Of a stretch of 60,027 nucleotides of DNA, positions 43,775 to 56,185 are shown in pieces. The notes beneath the pieces are model-generated. The model saw nothing but the letters and a program-made list of their open reading frames with translations, had not been told where the DNA came from and ran no database searches. The stretch lies in contig MU616668.1 of the NCBI GenBank assembly GCA_025201705.1, forward strand, positions 1 to 60,027. The letters are read 5' to 3'. Made by a program: the position numbers and the translations under genes. Source of the stretch: Dissophora ornata. Lineage: Eukaryota; Mortierellomycota; Mortierellomycetes; Mortierellales; Mortierellaceae. The stretch's first letter is position 1; every line of letters starts with the position of its first letter.

Positions 43775-44886
43775 ACAAAAAAGACACCCGGTAAGATGTA
43801 CGCTTCGTGCGACGTATCAGTTTCTGATGAGTGTTTCGACGTTTGTAATATTCGAATCTGCGCTCTTCCGCTACCTTCGAGCTCCATAATACGCCTCCCA
43901 TATTACGTCCCTCTTCAACTCACCCCTTCTGTTTGGCTTCACCCCCTTTGCTGTTTTCGTCTGTTGTTGTTTTTCGCTTACATTTGGCGAAATGTTGTGT
44001 TTCTGCTTGCCGAGAACATGACCTTTTTTTGCTGGTGACGCCTGATATGCAGGGAAAAAGCGCAAAGCATGGAGGCCGGTGTGTCCTTTGTTTTTCTTGT
44101 GATCACACCACCACCAGCACGAGGGTGGTTTTTTTTTTTTTTTTTATGATTGACGCGAGTTTATTCCAAATGGCGGGACGTGATGAAACGATGCATCGAG
44201 ACCATATCTAACATCCCACCATGTCCTTAACTTTGTGATTCTAGGCGTTTTTATGTCTTCCTCCCTTCGTCTATAATCGAAGGTCCCTTTCCTGCTTTCC
44301 ACTTTTCGCCATAGCTCATTTATTTTCTTTGTTCGTTTTCAGCACGAACGCATTCTATTCCTATTAACTTAATATGCTAATATATCATTAAAAAAACGAC
44401 AACGACGTTCCATCGAGAAACACAATTGGCAAGAAAAAACATGTATTGCTGAATGAATAATGGACACAAGGGTACACATGCAGCCTCTATGCTCGTGAGC
44501 AAGGCGAACACTCTCAATCTTTGGTCCTTTCATTCCTTCTCGTAGACCTCTTTTTTTTTTGCTTGCAATATAGTTGTTTTCATTTGCCCCTCCTAATATG
44601 CTGGGTCTCCCCCCAAAAAATGAGGGGCTAGGGAGATGGAAAGGGCGAAAGAGGGGGGACGAGAGACGGGAAAACGAAATGAAAGGCAATGTGACCTTAT
44701 CGAGGAGTATAGCATTCATGCAGTGGCCTCATCGTCCATGGGCTACCCTCAATCAACATTACCGTATTGGCATTAGCATAGGAAATTGATGGGGCGTGTC
44801 ATCAAACGAAATATGTACTGTGCACGTAATATTTGGAGGCGAATCCGGGCGAGACAGGAACACGATTTTTTTTTTGTTAAATTTGT
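43775..44886. other. 3' spacer between convergent genes
   Basis: Covers 3' UTRs of the disordered-protein gene and of the RAD5-type gene. It holds T(18) at about 44129-44146 and short A/T runs. No gene seen. Confidence 0.5.
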
Positions 44887-47800
44887 CTATGAGAAAATCT
44901 CTTGCAAGTCCTCCATCCTTGCGCCCTGTGCTTCGACCTTGGTCATCCCCAGCCCTGATGCCAACGCGTTTTTTCGGTTTTGGATACTCAAAATCTTTTC
45001 TTCCACAGAGTCCTCAATAATAAACCTCTTGACCAGCACAGGTTTAGTCTGCCCGATACGATGAACGCGATCAATAGCTTGCGCCTCAATCGCATAGTTC
45101 CACCATGGATCTAACATGTACACTCGACTGGCGGCCGTGAGGTTCAGCCCGACACCTCCAGCTCGTAAACTAATCAAGATCACCGTCGCGGGATGGCCTG
45201 GAGTCTTGAAGGCCTCTAGGGTCTTCTCACGACTCGTTTGACTATGTGTTCCATCGAGTCTTAAGAACTGGAACCCATCTCTCTCTAGGATTGCTTCGCA
45301 CAAATCCAACATCCCTGTGAATTGTGAGAATACGACGGATTTGGTGCCAGGCTCTGATTTCCGAATACGGATTAGATGGCGCATCAGGGCATCCAGCTTT
45401 GCTGATGACTTGAAATTATTACGTCGGATTTGGACTACCCGACCGCCATTACCGCCACCACTGACGCTGTTACCCTCAACTCCTAATACGTTGCCAGCAA
45501 CAACCTCCGTACGCTCAGCGTCTGACAAAGTTCGCGTCCCCTCCGGTGCATTCGAGGTCGAGTATTCTATCAGATCTGCCTCTGTGATAGGACCTTGTCT
45601 GCAAACTGGACACTCGCCTTTCTCACCCTTGTTATCACGCAGCTACATTTGCAAACGTATTTGAAGCGATTAATGATAGGGAGAATGATAGCCTGTTTTC
45701 GCACGAAAGCGATATTCTATGAAACGACTCAGTACCTGAAGATAATCCAATACGCAACTACGGCACGCAGCGTGCATACAGGGCATGAGTACTCCGTCGG
45801 CCATGTCCTCAAAGCAGACGGGACATTCCGGGACCTCTCCAGTATTCGACATCAGGTTCTGCAGGACACTTGCTCCAAATGTCGGCTCATTTTGATTACC
45901 TTCGCCTGAGAATTTTGCCATGAGTTCTTCTAATCGAATAGGACCGTCTTTCAGATCAGGCGCACCTTCTGAGGAGTCTGTCGGCTTGTTTCTCCCTATC
46001 ACCAGCAGTGGGTGGTCACAGACCTGTCTCATCCTATCCACGACGTAGCAACGATATGTCAGGAAGGTGGCATATATATGGATCGCTTCGAGATACATAA
46101 CACAAACCATACCTCATAAGTAATTGAAAGATACTAGCATAGTGCCGCAGTACCGTGCCAGCTCTGCAGTAGTGGTTAAATTTCGTCTTTCCATCTTTAA
46201 AAAGAGCCTGGTAAATGTCGTTTTCCTGCTCTGAAAATTTGAGGTATTCAATCTCAATGACACGGTCCGGCAGCATAATAATCGGGTTCCCGTTCTCGTC
46301 CTTGGTTGCTTTTGTCCTCCTTAATACCAAGGGCTCTAGTACCGAGGTGATAACCTTCATGGCTTTATCCCTGTCCTTGGACTCGAATGGAATTGTGATA
46401 AACGTGCGCCAGAACGAGAAGTTGGACCACGGTTCCGCCCGCAAGAAGTGTACTAGTGAAAAAAGATCCTCTAGTTTATTCTGGATTGGTGTTCCAGTGA
46501 CCACCCAGCGCCGTATAGAGTTGACGGCGTAGCAGGCTTTAGAAGTCTTGGTCATCCGGCTCTTGATCTGATGTGCTTCATCCAGAACAACTCTATGAAA
46601 TTCGACTGGAAAAAAAAGGTATTAAATCGTATTTCTAATCAGGGGTGGTCCAACCATTATGACACATCCCAGTTGCGACTAATGCTCCTACCGTTGAACA
46701 GCGCGCTCCCTTTCTTCCAGTTATTCTGCGTCTTGACGTTGTCCAAGCTGTTGAGATTCTTCGAGTTATCGTTATCGCGGCCATTAGTGAGTGAAGAGTA
46801 TTCGGACATGACTGTCCCGTAACTGGTAATAAGGATGTCTGGCGCCTTGCTCTGCACCAAAGTTTCGTCATTCCAATCTCGCGCTCCACCATAGTACACC
46901 TCGACTGAAAGCGAACCGTCCGAAGAGTTCACAGCCTCATCTCTCCACTGAGAGAGCAGACTCATCGGACAAACAATCAAAGTTGTCGGAGATGTCCGCC
47001 GTTGTGAAGAGCTGGTTGTCGAGAGTCGTGAAAAGGCTGCTTCGGCAGTGTCCAGGTTTGCTCTATCCATTCGATTCGTGTGCACCAAACTCAGAATTTC
47101 GATCGTCTTGCCCAGGCCCATCTCGTCGGCCAAGATTCCACCTCGACAGAGCTGGTCGCTGGTTGGAAACTCTAGACTCATCTCACTTGAATATGGGTTG
47201 AGGTAGTATCTTGTTGGTTCATCCGACTTTGGTTCATATCCATCCTCCTTCTTGAACTCGTACTCTTCCCACAGAGGATGAAGCGTTTTGTGATTGTCGT
47301 TTGACTCGGAGCATTCATTGTGGTGCATCCATGCCAGGGCTTCCCTTTGATATGGCTTCAAGGTATATGTCATTGTTTCTGGTGGGTCCATCGGAGTAAA
47401 ATTCCTTCCATGCCGCTGCGCCTTCTCATATAACACGTCCAATTCTTTATCCGAGACTTCCGGTTCCTCTTCCTTCTCCTCTTCATCGATGTTCGTCGCC
47501 GCCACTGTTCTTTCAGGTGTAGAGCCGAAAAGTTCGATTTCTTGGTCACGAGGCCCGACTGTTGAATTGGTGGCAACAGGTGTCAACGCCAATTCCTTAA
47601 ACATGGCGTTCACGGCATACTTTCTATATTTGAGCTCAAGTTCGTCCTCTGTCTCCAGTGCCTCATTCAAAAAACTACCGGTTCCCATCTTGGACTTTGG
47701 TGCCAGTTTATGGTTTGGTCCTAGAGCAGAAAACGCCGCCGCGGTCAAGTAGCACCGCATGGTCAGGACGATCTCGGCTCCAGTCTGCATGATGGGGGGT

Positions 47801-48447
47801 GTCAAGATGATCGCTCCGTAAAACTCGGCAAGTCCATAATCCATCAACTTGGAAACCCAACGTGCTGTGCCAACTTGCAGTCTTCCGATCTCGAAACCAT
47901 TCTGCTTCGTGAATCGGACGACGTTGTTCTCCTTGAGTGCTTTGCCGCCCCAGCCTATTGTTGATGATCCTGATCCCTTCTTTCTGCGTCCGGACTGTGG
48001 TTGTGAAGTCGGTCGCGTCCTTTCAAAAAGTACTTGTTCCCCAGCCTTGACCTTGACCATCCCTCCAAGCGCGTAGGCAATGATAGTGAGCTCTCCCACG
48101 TATCGGGGGAAGAAAAAATCGTGAATTTTGCGCTTGGTAGCAACGGCGCTACCTCCGGAGCTGGATCCAATCTGCTGTTGTACGTTCAGCTCCCCGGTAT
48201 TGCGTTCGCTGCGGCTAGGGAGAGGTGTTTGCCTTATGGGCTGAAAAATAGGTGCTGGTCGCGCAGGTTTAGCTGGTGTTGGGATGGTGGCGTTTAGATA
48301 TGTTCCTTCGTAAAAGTGATTGATGGAGCGGTTAAGGCTTCCGTCCGAAATGACATGCAGTTTCTCAAGGGTGGCGATGTCGACATCAGGGCCGAGAATG
48401 TCCGCCAGTGCGCGCAGGTGCTCAGGAACGGCATGAGCAGCTTCCAT
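44887..48447 (-). CDS. RAD5: Rad5/HLTF-type SWI/SNF helicase and RING E3 ubiquitin ligase
   Basis: Four exons on the minus strand: 46692-48447, 46113-46605, 45736-46033, 44887-45642; 1100 aa. Rad5 polyubiquitinates PCNA and remodels stalled forks in error-free DNA damage tolerance. Layout: a UBA-like N-terminus (about 8-45); HIRAN domain (about 108-235, YVGELTIIAYALGGMVKV); SNF2 ATPase with ILADEMGLGKT (about 439-448) and VVLDEAHQIKS (about 591-601, completed by the splice); GTPIQNKLEDLFSL; RING finger CPVC...C-x-H...C-x2-C...CPVC (about 820-863), placed as in Rad5 between the helicase halves; and helicase C with VFSQFTGMLD, ISLRAGGVGLNL and RVHRIGQTKPV. All three functional modules appear intact. 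Length is close to S. cerevisiae Rad5. Confidence 0.94.
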
Positions 48448-48628
48448 GGCTATGATTCCTTAGAGATGGTAGAAGACAAATAAAAACGCGACAGCGCTCA
48501 GTCATCCCTCAAAACCAAAACACTACGCCACCAAAAATGGATAAATGAAATAAAGGACTGCTCCGCCCTTCGCTTTGTGCATCTCTTGAACTTGACTCAT
48601 TGCCGAACCCGTTTTTTTTTGTATTGGA
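48448..48628. promoter_or_regulatory. Bidirectional promoter of RAD5 and USB1
   Basis: Only 181 bp separate the divergent ATGs, so the two genes must share promoter sequence. A T(9) run lies close to the USB1 start. No specific factor site recognised. Confidence 0.55.
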
Positions 48629-49843
48629 ATGGCATTGGTCGATTACGGGAGCTCGTCAGAAGAAGACGACGAAGTGCGCGGTCAAGAAAGGTCAATAAGC
48701 ACTAGTGGACAGTCTGGCAACAAGCGTGCGCTCCAGGCCGCGACCCAAGCGCCATCAAAGAGGTATCTGCAGCCTCTGTCAACCCTTCCAGCTTTCACGT
48801 CTCGCCATTGCAATATGAGTCGACTATAAGTTTAACCTGGACACTGAAGAACAAAAATAGCACTTCCACCGTTGCCTTCTTCCTTGACTAATCTCTTCAA
48901 AGACCGAGAACGGCAACCCGACAACCCTGAGCGGCACCAGGGTCGAATCAGGACGCGTGCACACATCGACGGCTCCTGGCCAGTACATGTCTATCTTGAG
49001 GGTAAGAAGAGTACTTCTATTTCGTACGGCTGTATTGTTATAGTTTAATGGAGACTGACGCGGATGGTTACGGTAGTCAATCTGTCAAGTGAGCTGTTTG
49101 ACATTGTTTCAACTTTGACCAAGACAGCTCGAAAGTCCGCGCCGACCACCGTGTCCCTGCTTCAATCAATCGAGTCCCAAAAGGACAAAACTTCAATGCC
49201 GAAAGAATCAGAGTCTGCAGAAGATGCAGTCGAGCTGCACATCAGCTTGACGAGGCCCCTTTATTTGCAGGAATTGCACATTGGTGGATTCACGTCGGAT
49301 GTTAGAGACGCCTTCAAGAAGAGAAAGAAGTACGATTCATGTTGCTAAAAGTGAGAGCTCGATGGAGCCAGCTATCGGTATGATATAACTCAAACATGCG
49401 TTTCATTAGATTCAATCTGTCGTTTTCTGGTGTCCAAAGTTTCTCTAATGACGAAAAAACGCGGTCGTTCCTAAGTCTACGGGTGGGATCCGGCCATGCG
49501 GAGGTAATTCAGGAGGACTGCATCATTACTCGACTATCGGCAAACGCCATAACACTCGCATCCCTTTCTTCCTTGATATCCGTAATAATGACAGATAGAG
49601 AACATGGTCGCCGAAATGGATGCCATTGCAAAACGGTATTGCCAGCCGACATTTTATGAAGATCCGCAGTTCCACGCCAGCTTTGCGTGGGCAGTGGGCG
49701 GCGATGTCCTGACGGAAAATACTGTAAAGGCCATACCTGAACTAGAAGGCGAGCTGGGCCGCGACCTGAGGCACTCTTCTGTCACGGTCCGCCGCGTCGC
49801 CTGGAAGACTGGCCAAAAAGTTGGATCTGTGGCCCTCCAATAA
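48629..49843 (+). CDS. USB1: U6 snRNA phosphodiesterase Usb1
   Basis: Five exons: 48629-48762, 48850-49001, 49077-49329, 49410-49503, 49601-49843; 291 aa. Usb1 trims and caps the 3' end of U6 snRNA and belongs to the 2H phosphodiesterases. The two catalytic H-x-S motifs are present: HISLTRP (about 150) and HASFAWA (about 236). Other landmarks are the N-terminal acidic SSSEEDDE, LPPLPSSLTNLF (assembled by the first splice), HIDGSWPVHVYLEV, and the C-terminal VRRVAWKTGQKVGSVAL. Acceptors for exons 2 and 5 were chosen because only they keep the frame. Head-to-head with RAD5. Confidence 0.9.
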
Positions 49844-50018
49844 AACAGTGAACAAAGACGACGGACAAGAGACGCGTCCAAACAGTCACGGGGCACGGGT
49901 GTTACGTTACTTACGTACTCTGCAGTCTGCATGGTCGTTCTTCAACTTCATTGTGTTCCATTGGTTTCTGTTTCTTCAATTCAATCCGCCATCGATCCCC
50001 AACACCACACTCACCACC

Positions 50019-52535
50019 ATGGTAATAAAAGACAGTGAAATTTCAAACGATGACCGACCATCGAAATGAGCATTTATTCATTCATACCACGCGTCCACTT
50101 CTATACGCAGTCCGTAATACTGACCACTGTGGTCTTTGTCATACCTTCGCCGCCTGTAGCTTGTTCGAGTGCGTAGCAAAGAAGGCACTCATCGCATCGA
50201 GGTGAGCGCAGCCGACGACATTATCGTCCTCAAGAACAAGGTAAGAGCGGTGCTTTCAAGACAACATCCACTCGTCTGCACTACGGACAATTGCTAGGTC
50301 AAAGGCTGACTCTGCCACGTATTTTGTGATATCGGTAGATCGCCCAAGAGCTCAAGATCACAGATCCATCCACCATCACTATCAGTGATCAGCCTAATGC
50401 AGGAGCCACGCCCATGGATAGCCTCTCTGGAAAGACGCTAGGAGAGCTCAATGTGAAGTACGTTTTTGAATCCCTCTGAGGAGGCGCAGAAGGATGACAA
50501 ATTATTATTTTTTTGCAGCACTCTAACGCATTTATTTGCCACCAAAACAGACATGGTGATCTACTGTATATTGGGTTTGCAGAGGCTGCAGCACAACCTC
50601 AGGCTGCCAAGCCCTCATCGAAGGTTGTTCAGGATGCAGTCGACGACTACCTGGACACACAGGATGGACTCATTAAACGACCTAAGGATCAAAAATTGTA
50701 CGTCATCTTTTTCTTGTGGCCGTTCATTTTTACTTTATTCTATTTTGTGATGCCATGGGAAAAACAAACTGAGGTCCCGTGTTAATTTTCTTTTCACAAA
50801 CACTCAGCTGCAAGCATGCTGCCAATGGAATGTGTGATTACTGTATGCCCGTCGAGCCCTTTGACCCGGCTTATCTGGAGGAGCACAAGATCAAGAGCAT
50901 GTCATTTCATGCCTATTTGAAGAAATTGGGTGCACACGATAAGAAGCATGGGACGTCGTACATCGCTCTCCCATCGCTTGAGGAACCGTCATACAAAGTC
51001 AAAACCAACTGCAGCTCTGGACATCCGCCATGGCCCGCTAGTATCTGTACAAAATGCCAGCCCAGTGCTATCACTTTGCAGCGCCAGGTGAGCAAAGTCA
51101 CCCTTTCGTATTGGCTTTCCCTCTGATGTATGTAACATTTTTAACTAACATTAATTACGGCCCCTTTACTGCAGACATTCCGATTAGTTGACCATGTCGA
51201 GTTTTCTAGTGCATCCATCATTGACAACTTTATCAACTTCTGGCGCTCAAGTGGACTTCAGCGTTTCGGTTACATGTATGGACGATATGAACCTTATCCA
51301 GAAGTGCCACTAGGCATCAAAGCTGTCGTGGAGGCTATCTACGAACCTCCTCAGGAAGGCGATAGTGAGGGCTTGATGCTAGATGATCCTATCGAAGGAG
51401 AAAAAAGGGCGGACGAGATGGCGGTTGCATGTGGACTTCAGCGCGTGGGCATGATTTACACAGATCTTACAGACGATGGCTCGGGCCAAGGAACCGTGCT
51501 GTGCAAACGACATATCGACTCGTACTTTTTCACGTCCCAGGAATGTCAGTTTGCAGCCGTAATGCAGAATAAGCATCCAAACGCGACAAAATATTCGTCG
51601 ACTGGAACGTTTGGATCCAAGTTTGTGACATGTGTGATCAGTGGTAACTTGGAGGGCAACATTGACGTGTCGTCGTATCAGGTCTCGAACACCTGTGTGG
51701 GCATGGTGGACGCGGATATTGTGGAACCTAGTGTGGAGCCGGGTATTATGCGCGTAAAGGAGCCGACTTCGGATCGATACATTCCTGATGTGTTTTTCAA
51801 ATACAAGAACGAGTACAACCTTGTTGTCCAGAAAGACGCCAAACCTTCCTTTCCTGTGGAATACCTCTTAGTGAACGTAAGGAATGACGCTGCTCTTGAT
51901 CTCATCAATGTCAATATATTTTATTTGGTTCGGCGGACTCAACTCTGTAATGGATTATATACCAAATAGGTAACACACGGCTTTCCTGTCAAGGCTTCCC
52001 CCATGTTCAAATCGCTCAAGGACTTCCCGATCGAGAATAGAGTCGGAGCACTTGTGCAGGATGCAGGATCACTGTATCGTTATATCGAGTCTGGAAAGCT
52101 AGTCGATCTCGCATCCGACTTTCACTTTTTAATGTTTGTCCGCAGCATGGGCATCCTGAACGATAATGTATGCCCTTTGATTTGTTGGCCATATGTGCTA
52201 GGCTACGGAAAGGTTTTCAGACGCTGACCCTGGAGATATGCATGTAAATCTTGACCTTGTAGGACGAGATGACACTTTTAGTCCGCATCGCTCTTACGCA
52301 CCAAGAAGAAGATGCTAACAAACTCGCCCAAACGCCAGGGTGGCAAACGCTGTTGACAGTCCTGAAGGAGTCTGCTGGATCATCCAGAGGCGGACAAGGG
52401 TCGTCGTCATCGGGAGGACGTGCCGGTGGTTCATCAAATGCTTCTGCAACAGCCCCGTGGACATGTGATCACTGTACATTTTTGAACACGCATGGTGACG
52501 AGAACTGCGAGATGTGCGGTCTCCCCATGAGATAA
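50019..52535 (+). CDS. NPL4: Nuclear protein localization protein 4 (Cdc48 cofactor)
   Basis: Eight exons: 50019-50021, 50160-50240, 50339-50457, 50551-50697, 50808-51087, 51175-51876, 51970-52167, 52263-52535; 600 aa. Npl4 with Ufd1 recruits Cdc48 to ubiquitinated ER and nuclear substrates. The coding part of the first exon is the ATG alone, and the next exon starts [15 protein letters not shown]. Domains: ubiquitin-like fold (1-85); zinc-binding region with [15 protein letters not shown] and [21 protein letters not shown]-like domain with [24 protein letters not shown] and [13 protein letters not shown]; and a C-terminal NZF finger CDHC-x10-CEMC (about 577-594) preceded by a Gly/Ser linker. 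Yeast Npl4 lacks the NZF but the mammalian protein has it. Confidence 0.94.
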
Positions 52536-53529
52536 AGAAGTGCAAGCATCGTAAACTGTCGTGTCCCATTGAAGTTTTGAAAGCGCAAAGGTTATGGAGT
52601 AGACACACAAAACCTATCCGCCATGGATGAGAACCTCTGAACGAAAAAGAATAAAAACAAGGAAAACCTCCTGTTGATGAATCTGTCACGCGCGAAGATA
52701 TTGGCTACTTACCAATAGCACAAACAGTACAAGAACAGAGTTAGAGCTGACATACTCGGCATGACCACGCTTCACAGGGGCGTTCACAAGACAGTCTACA
52801 CCGCGCAATGTTATAGTACCCGTGGAGAGACCGTGTTCGGCACACACGCCGAGAATCTGACCAACATCGTTATTTGAGACGTAATAACAAAAGCCTATTC
52901 ATATATTTCTCTGACAATGAGGACATACATTCCTACTATGGAAGCTCCACCATTAGTCTGGATGATTAGTCTTCCGACAACGAGGACCTACGACACCCTT
53001 CAGTTCCAGGCTCGACGAGCTATGTGGACCGAGAATACACGCGTCCATTATCCGTCGGGTTTCCATGCGGGGATGTGCGTTGCTCGCGCCGTATTGGTGA
53101 GAGTAACATTATTCTTGAGTCCAAGAGCGCTGGATATGCGTTGCTAATATATGGTTACAATAGCGATAGATCACATGAGAGCTACAACAGTCGTGCTCGA
53201 GCAAATGTCAATGCCCAAAGTGTACATTTGTCGAATGACCTTGTGTCCCAGGAGTAGAAAGGAAACATGTGCCACCAAGGCTGGTGGAGGGCGACTGCCC
53301 ACATCAATGTGCATTGATCCAAATACCCTGCATAGCAACGATGAAGTCGTCCATGAAGAAGGGTTCGTCGTTCCCTCAAACAAAGGGGCTCCATAAACAC
53401 GCCTTGCTTCTCATCATTCGCCCCTGACTTTACACCCAAACATATAATTCAGTAAATCATCAAGATCGAACCTAAATCATTTATTATTATTTGCATATTT
53501 ACTAGATAGAAGTAGACGCGTCGCATTCT
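52536..53529. other. Interval between convergent NPL4 and the MOT1-type gene, with coding-like remnants
   Basis: No intact gene. On the minus strand, 52713-52880 is open and protein-like (GVCAEHGLSTGTITLRGVDC in its middle) and ends at a perfect GTAAGT donor. A possible short downstream exon ends with TAG at 52614-52616. On the plus strand, about 52915-53396 has protein-like blocks broken by a stop and a frame change. Either is compatible with a decayed gene of unknown family. Overlap with NPL4 3' UTR is possible. Confidence 0.35.
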
Positions 53530-55061
53530 CTAAGCCAGTTGCAATGGCTCTGCACCATGCTCGGGCTCTGCAGAGACAGGTACCTTTCGGATGGAAGGGT
53601 CCTCCTCTCTCGCCGCCTCCAACTCAAGAGCCTCCCTCTCGCGTCGTTTCTGTTCCTCCGTCAACACGCCCGTGTTGTCCTCATCCATGGAGCCTCCAAA
53701 TCTCGAAGCAACATAGAAGCAGAGCGCCACAGCCATTCCGCCCAAGAAACCAATTCCATCGTTCGAGAAGCCGACCAACATACCCGCGGTCACGGTCATA
53801 ACGATGAAGTTCGCATGACGCTTCTGGTCACTGAGCACACCGTCGTTCACAGTACGTGCGACAGCGCCCAATTCGATACCACTGACGAACAACATGACTC
53901 CCAGGATCGCTGTGGGGAAACATTGGATAAGACCCATGAGGGAGGATCCAAAGAAGAGACCGAAGAAGATCTTGAGGATTCCCAGGATAACGATCGAGAC
54001 CTCAGATCTGGCACCGAATCGATACTGGGCTGCCAAACCGCCAGAGCCGTGACAGAATGGAATCGAGCCAAAGAAACATCCGATCAAGTTCATGATACCG
54101 ATCGAGACCGAGATGGCTGGAGTGCCTGCAGGGCGTTCTGGGAACAAGTCGCTTGCAAGGGCCGCCAAGGCAATGACAGAGTTCAAGGCCGTCAAGGGGA
54201 GCTGACCCAATCCAGCGGACAAGAATCCGTGCTTGAACTCTTCCGGGGTAGGCACGGCCGCCGTAACAGTGTACACTCCGATTTTCGGGTACACGACATT
54301 GGCAGGTGGGTCTCTGTACAACTTGATGAACGCAATGATCAAGCCGATAAAGAAGATGATCAAAGCGGTAGGGATGCGTTTGGCGCGGTAATAGAACAAA
54401 AAGACGATGATGAAGGCGAAGACGGCCCATTCATAGTTGTTGGCCCACTCCCAGCTATCGCCCCAAAAGGCCTCGGCTTGCTTAATGAGAGTGGCGGCTT
54501 TGCTAGCAAAAGAGATGGCGGTTCCGAGCTGGATACCTCGGATGACGGACATAGGGGTGTACTTTTGGACAATATGGATAGTGCGAGTGATACCGAGGAT
54601 GAAGATGAAAGCCGAGACGGACATGCCGGCACCCATCACTGAGCCCCGAGACATGTGGTTCGTCAATGCGATGGCGGCAATTGCTAGAGACAATGGGAAA
54701 GAGCAAAGTAAAATGTGAGTGTCAAAATGTTTGCTCCTCAACAATGATGATGTGTTTCCAGAAAGGAGTGAAAAACCGTACATTTCATGGGCTGAACACA
54801 CATGGGGATTCTGAACAAGACTCCCGTCAGGATATTCCAGACACCTCCGAAGATCAAACTGGCACCCAGATCCACCTGGCCTGTCAGAGCCAACGACAAC
54901 ACGATCGGCAAGAGTGTGCCCAGATCTCCAAGGGCACCACTCAGCTCTCCAAGACGGAATCCGGATTTGAAGGACGACAACCTGTCTCGGACATTCTCTT
55001 TGACTCTCGAGCCGTAGCTGTCATCGCCGTACGTCTGAGTTATGGGAAGAACTTCAGACAT
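53530..55061 (-). CDS. MOT1-type molybdate (sulfate-transporter-related) membrane transporter
   Basis: Two exons on the minus strand: 54782-55061 and 53530-54683; 477 aa. The family (MFS_MOT1, related to SulP) imports molybdate across plasma or organelle membranes. The signature GELSGALGDLGTLLPIVLSL (about 38-57) and RIPMCVQPMK at the exon 1 end are typical of the first repeat. LGQLPLTALNSVIALAALA and FGSIPFCHGSGGLAAQYRFG form the second repeat, with the conserved P-x-CHGSGGLA motif intact. About 10-11 hydrophobic segments are visible. The C-terminus is a charged cytosolic tail (EEQKRREREALELEAAREED). The splice gives PMKSIAAIAL; Ser replaces the more usual Ala there. Confidence 0.88.
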
Positions 55062-55223
55062 GGTGCGATAATGGGTATTGAATTATCGAGCCGGTACAGG
55101 TAAGGTGTAAAATGCAGCTCTTGTGAACCCTGGGAGATAGAAGGAAGGGATTGGCGTTGGGCGGAGAGAGAAAGAGGGGGTGAGGAAAAAAAGAAACGGC
55201 AACAAATGGGTTATGGTCCTCGC

Positions 55224-55230
55224 ATTTATA
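55224..55230 (-). promoter_or_regulatory. TATA-like element of the transporter gene
   Basis: On the minus strand this reads TATAAAT, about 165 bp upstream of the ATG at 55061, with a GAGGG/AGAAAG purine-rich plus strand (CT-rich leader on the minus strand) between them. Confidence 0.5.
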
Positions 55231-55989
55231 CACTTTTTTGACCCAGAAGATGGAAGGACAAGGTATCTGCTCAATCGTACTCAAGGGAAGAGTCCGGCGG
55301 GATCCTCTTTCCTTAATCAGGCCCAACAGGGTTTTGCATACATTACGTTTGAATGCATAACTTTGATCATGGCTTTATCAGCTTTATCGTTTTAGCTTTT
55401 TTTTCCCTTTCCGTCAGTTGAATCGAAAACGCATTGTGAATACAAGATGGCACTGGTGATGAAGGCGTAAAGCATCTTTTTTTTTTTCCATTTGCCGCAA
55501 GTTTGTGCTCCATTCCTCCCTCTTTGCGTCTGGGTATGGATTGAACACAGTGAGCGTTCACAAACAAGGACCAGACACATGTGGCATGTGGGAACGAGAC
55601 GGATAAACGTCTACATATCAAAACAAGCTGACCTTCGGACAGAGCGATTAATCTCATCTACCCAAAACGGTCCTAATCCTTGGTAGCGAAAAGACATCGG
55701 TAGTCTTTTTCCTGCACATATCTCACGTGAGTTGTGCATGCATATTGTGGTTATCTGTTTGAAAATCTGTTCGAAAATCTGTTGTGGTTGATGGCGCCAT
55801 GTCGCATCATACTTTCGACGCGATTTTCTTTGCGTATTATCAGATTTCTTTTTCCGGTCTCTGGCGACCCCACCCAACAACCTCATTTGCGGTCCCGCTA
55901 TGGATACCAACAGGACATTTGGACCTCCCCATCCACAAAGTGTGCGTCCAAAACAAAAAAGGCGGGGGGTAAAAGAGCTGAGAGAGAGA

Positions 55990-56006
55990 GGGAGGGGAGG
56001 GTGGGG
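55990..56006 (+). other. Potential G-quadruplex
   Basis: Four G runs with one-base loops: GGG, A, GGGG, A, GGG, T, GGGG. This is an ideal intramolecular G4 pattern. It lies in the intergenic region about 0.9 kb upstream of the transporter ATG. Confidence 0.5.
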
Positions 56007-56139
56007 ATATGTTACACGGAGTCTTCCGATTGGGCAAAATTGGCCAGGGACCCAGCAAATTTCAAAGTGGGTCAAAAACTGGGTTAGAAGATGTGAGGAA
56101 TGCACGCACGGAGAGAGATGGTAGACCATCAAAATCAAA

Positions 56140-56185
56140 CACCACCAACAACAACAACAACAACCACAACCACAACAACAACAAA
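56140..56185. repeat. CAA/ACC trinucleotide-rich tract
   Basis: Imperfect trinucleotide microsatellite of CAA with CCA interruptions in an intergenic region. No function visible. Confidence 0.7.

Noticed and set aside
53539..54642. 367-codon plus-strand ORF
   Set aside because: Antisense to the MOT1-type transporter; its Asp/Arg/Gly/Gln-rich composition is a shadow of hydrophobic codons.
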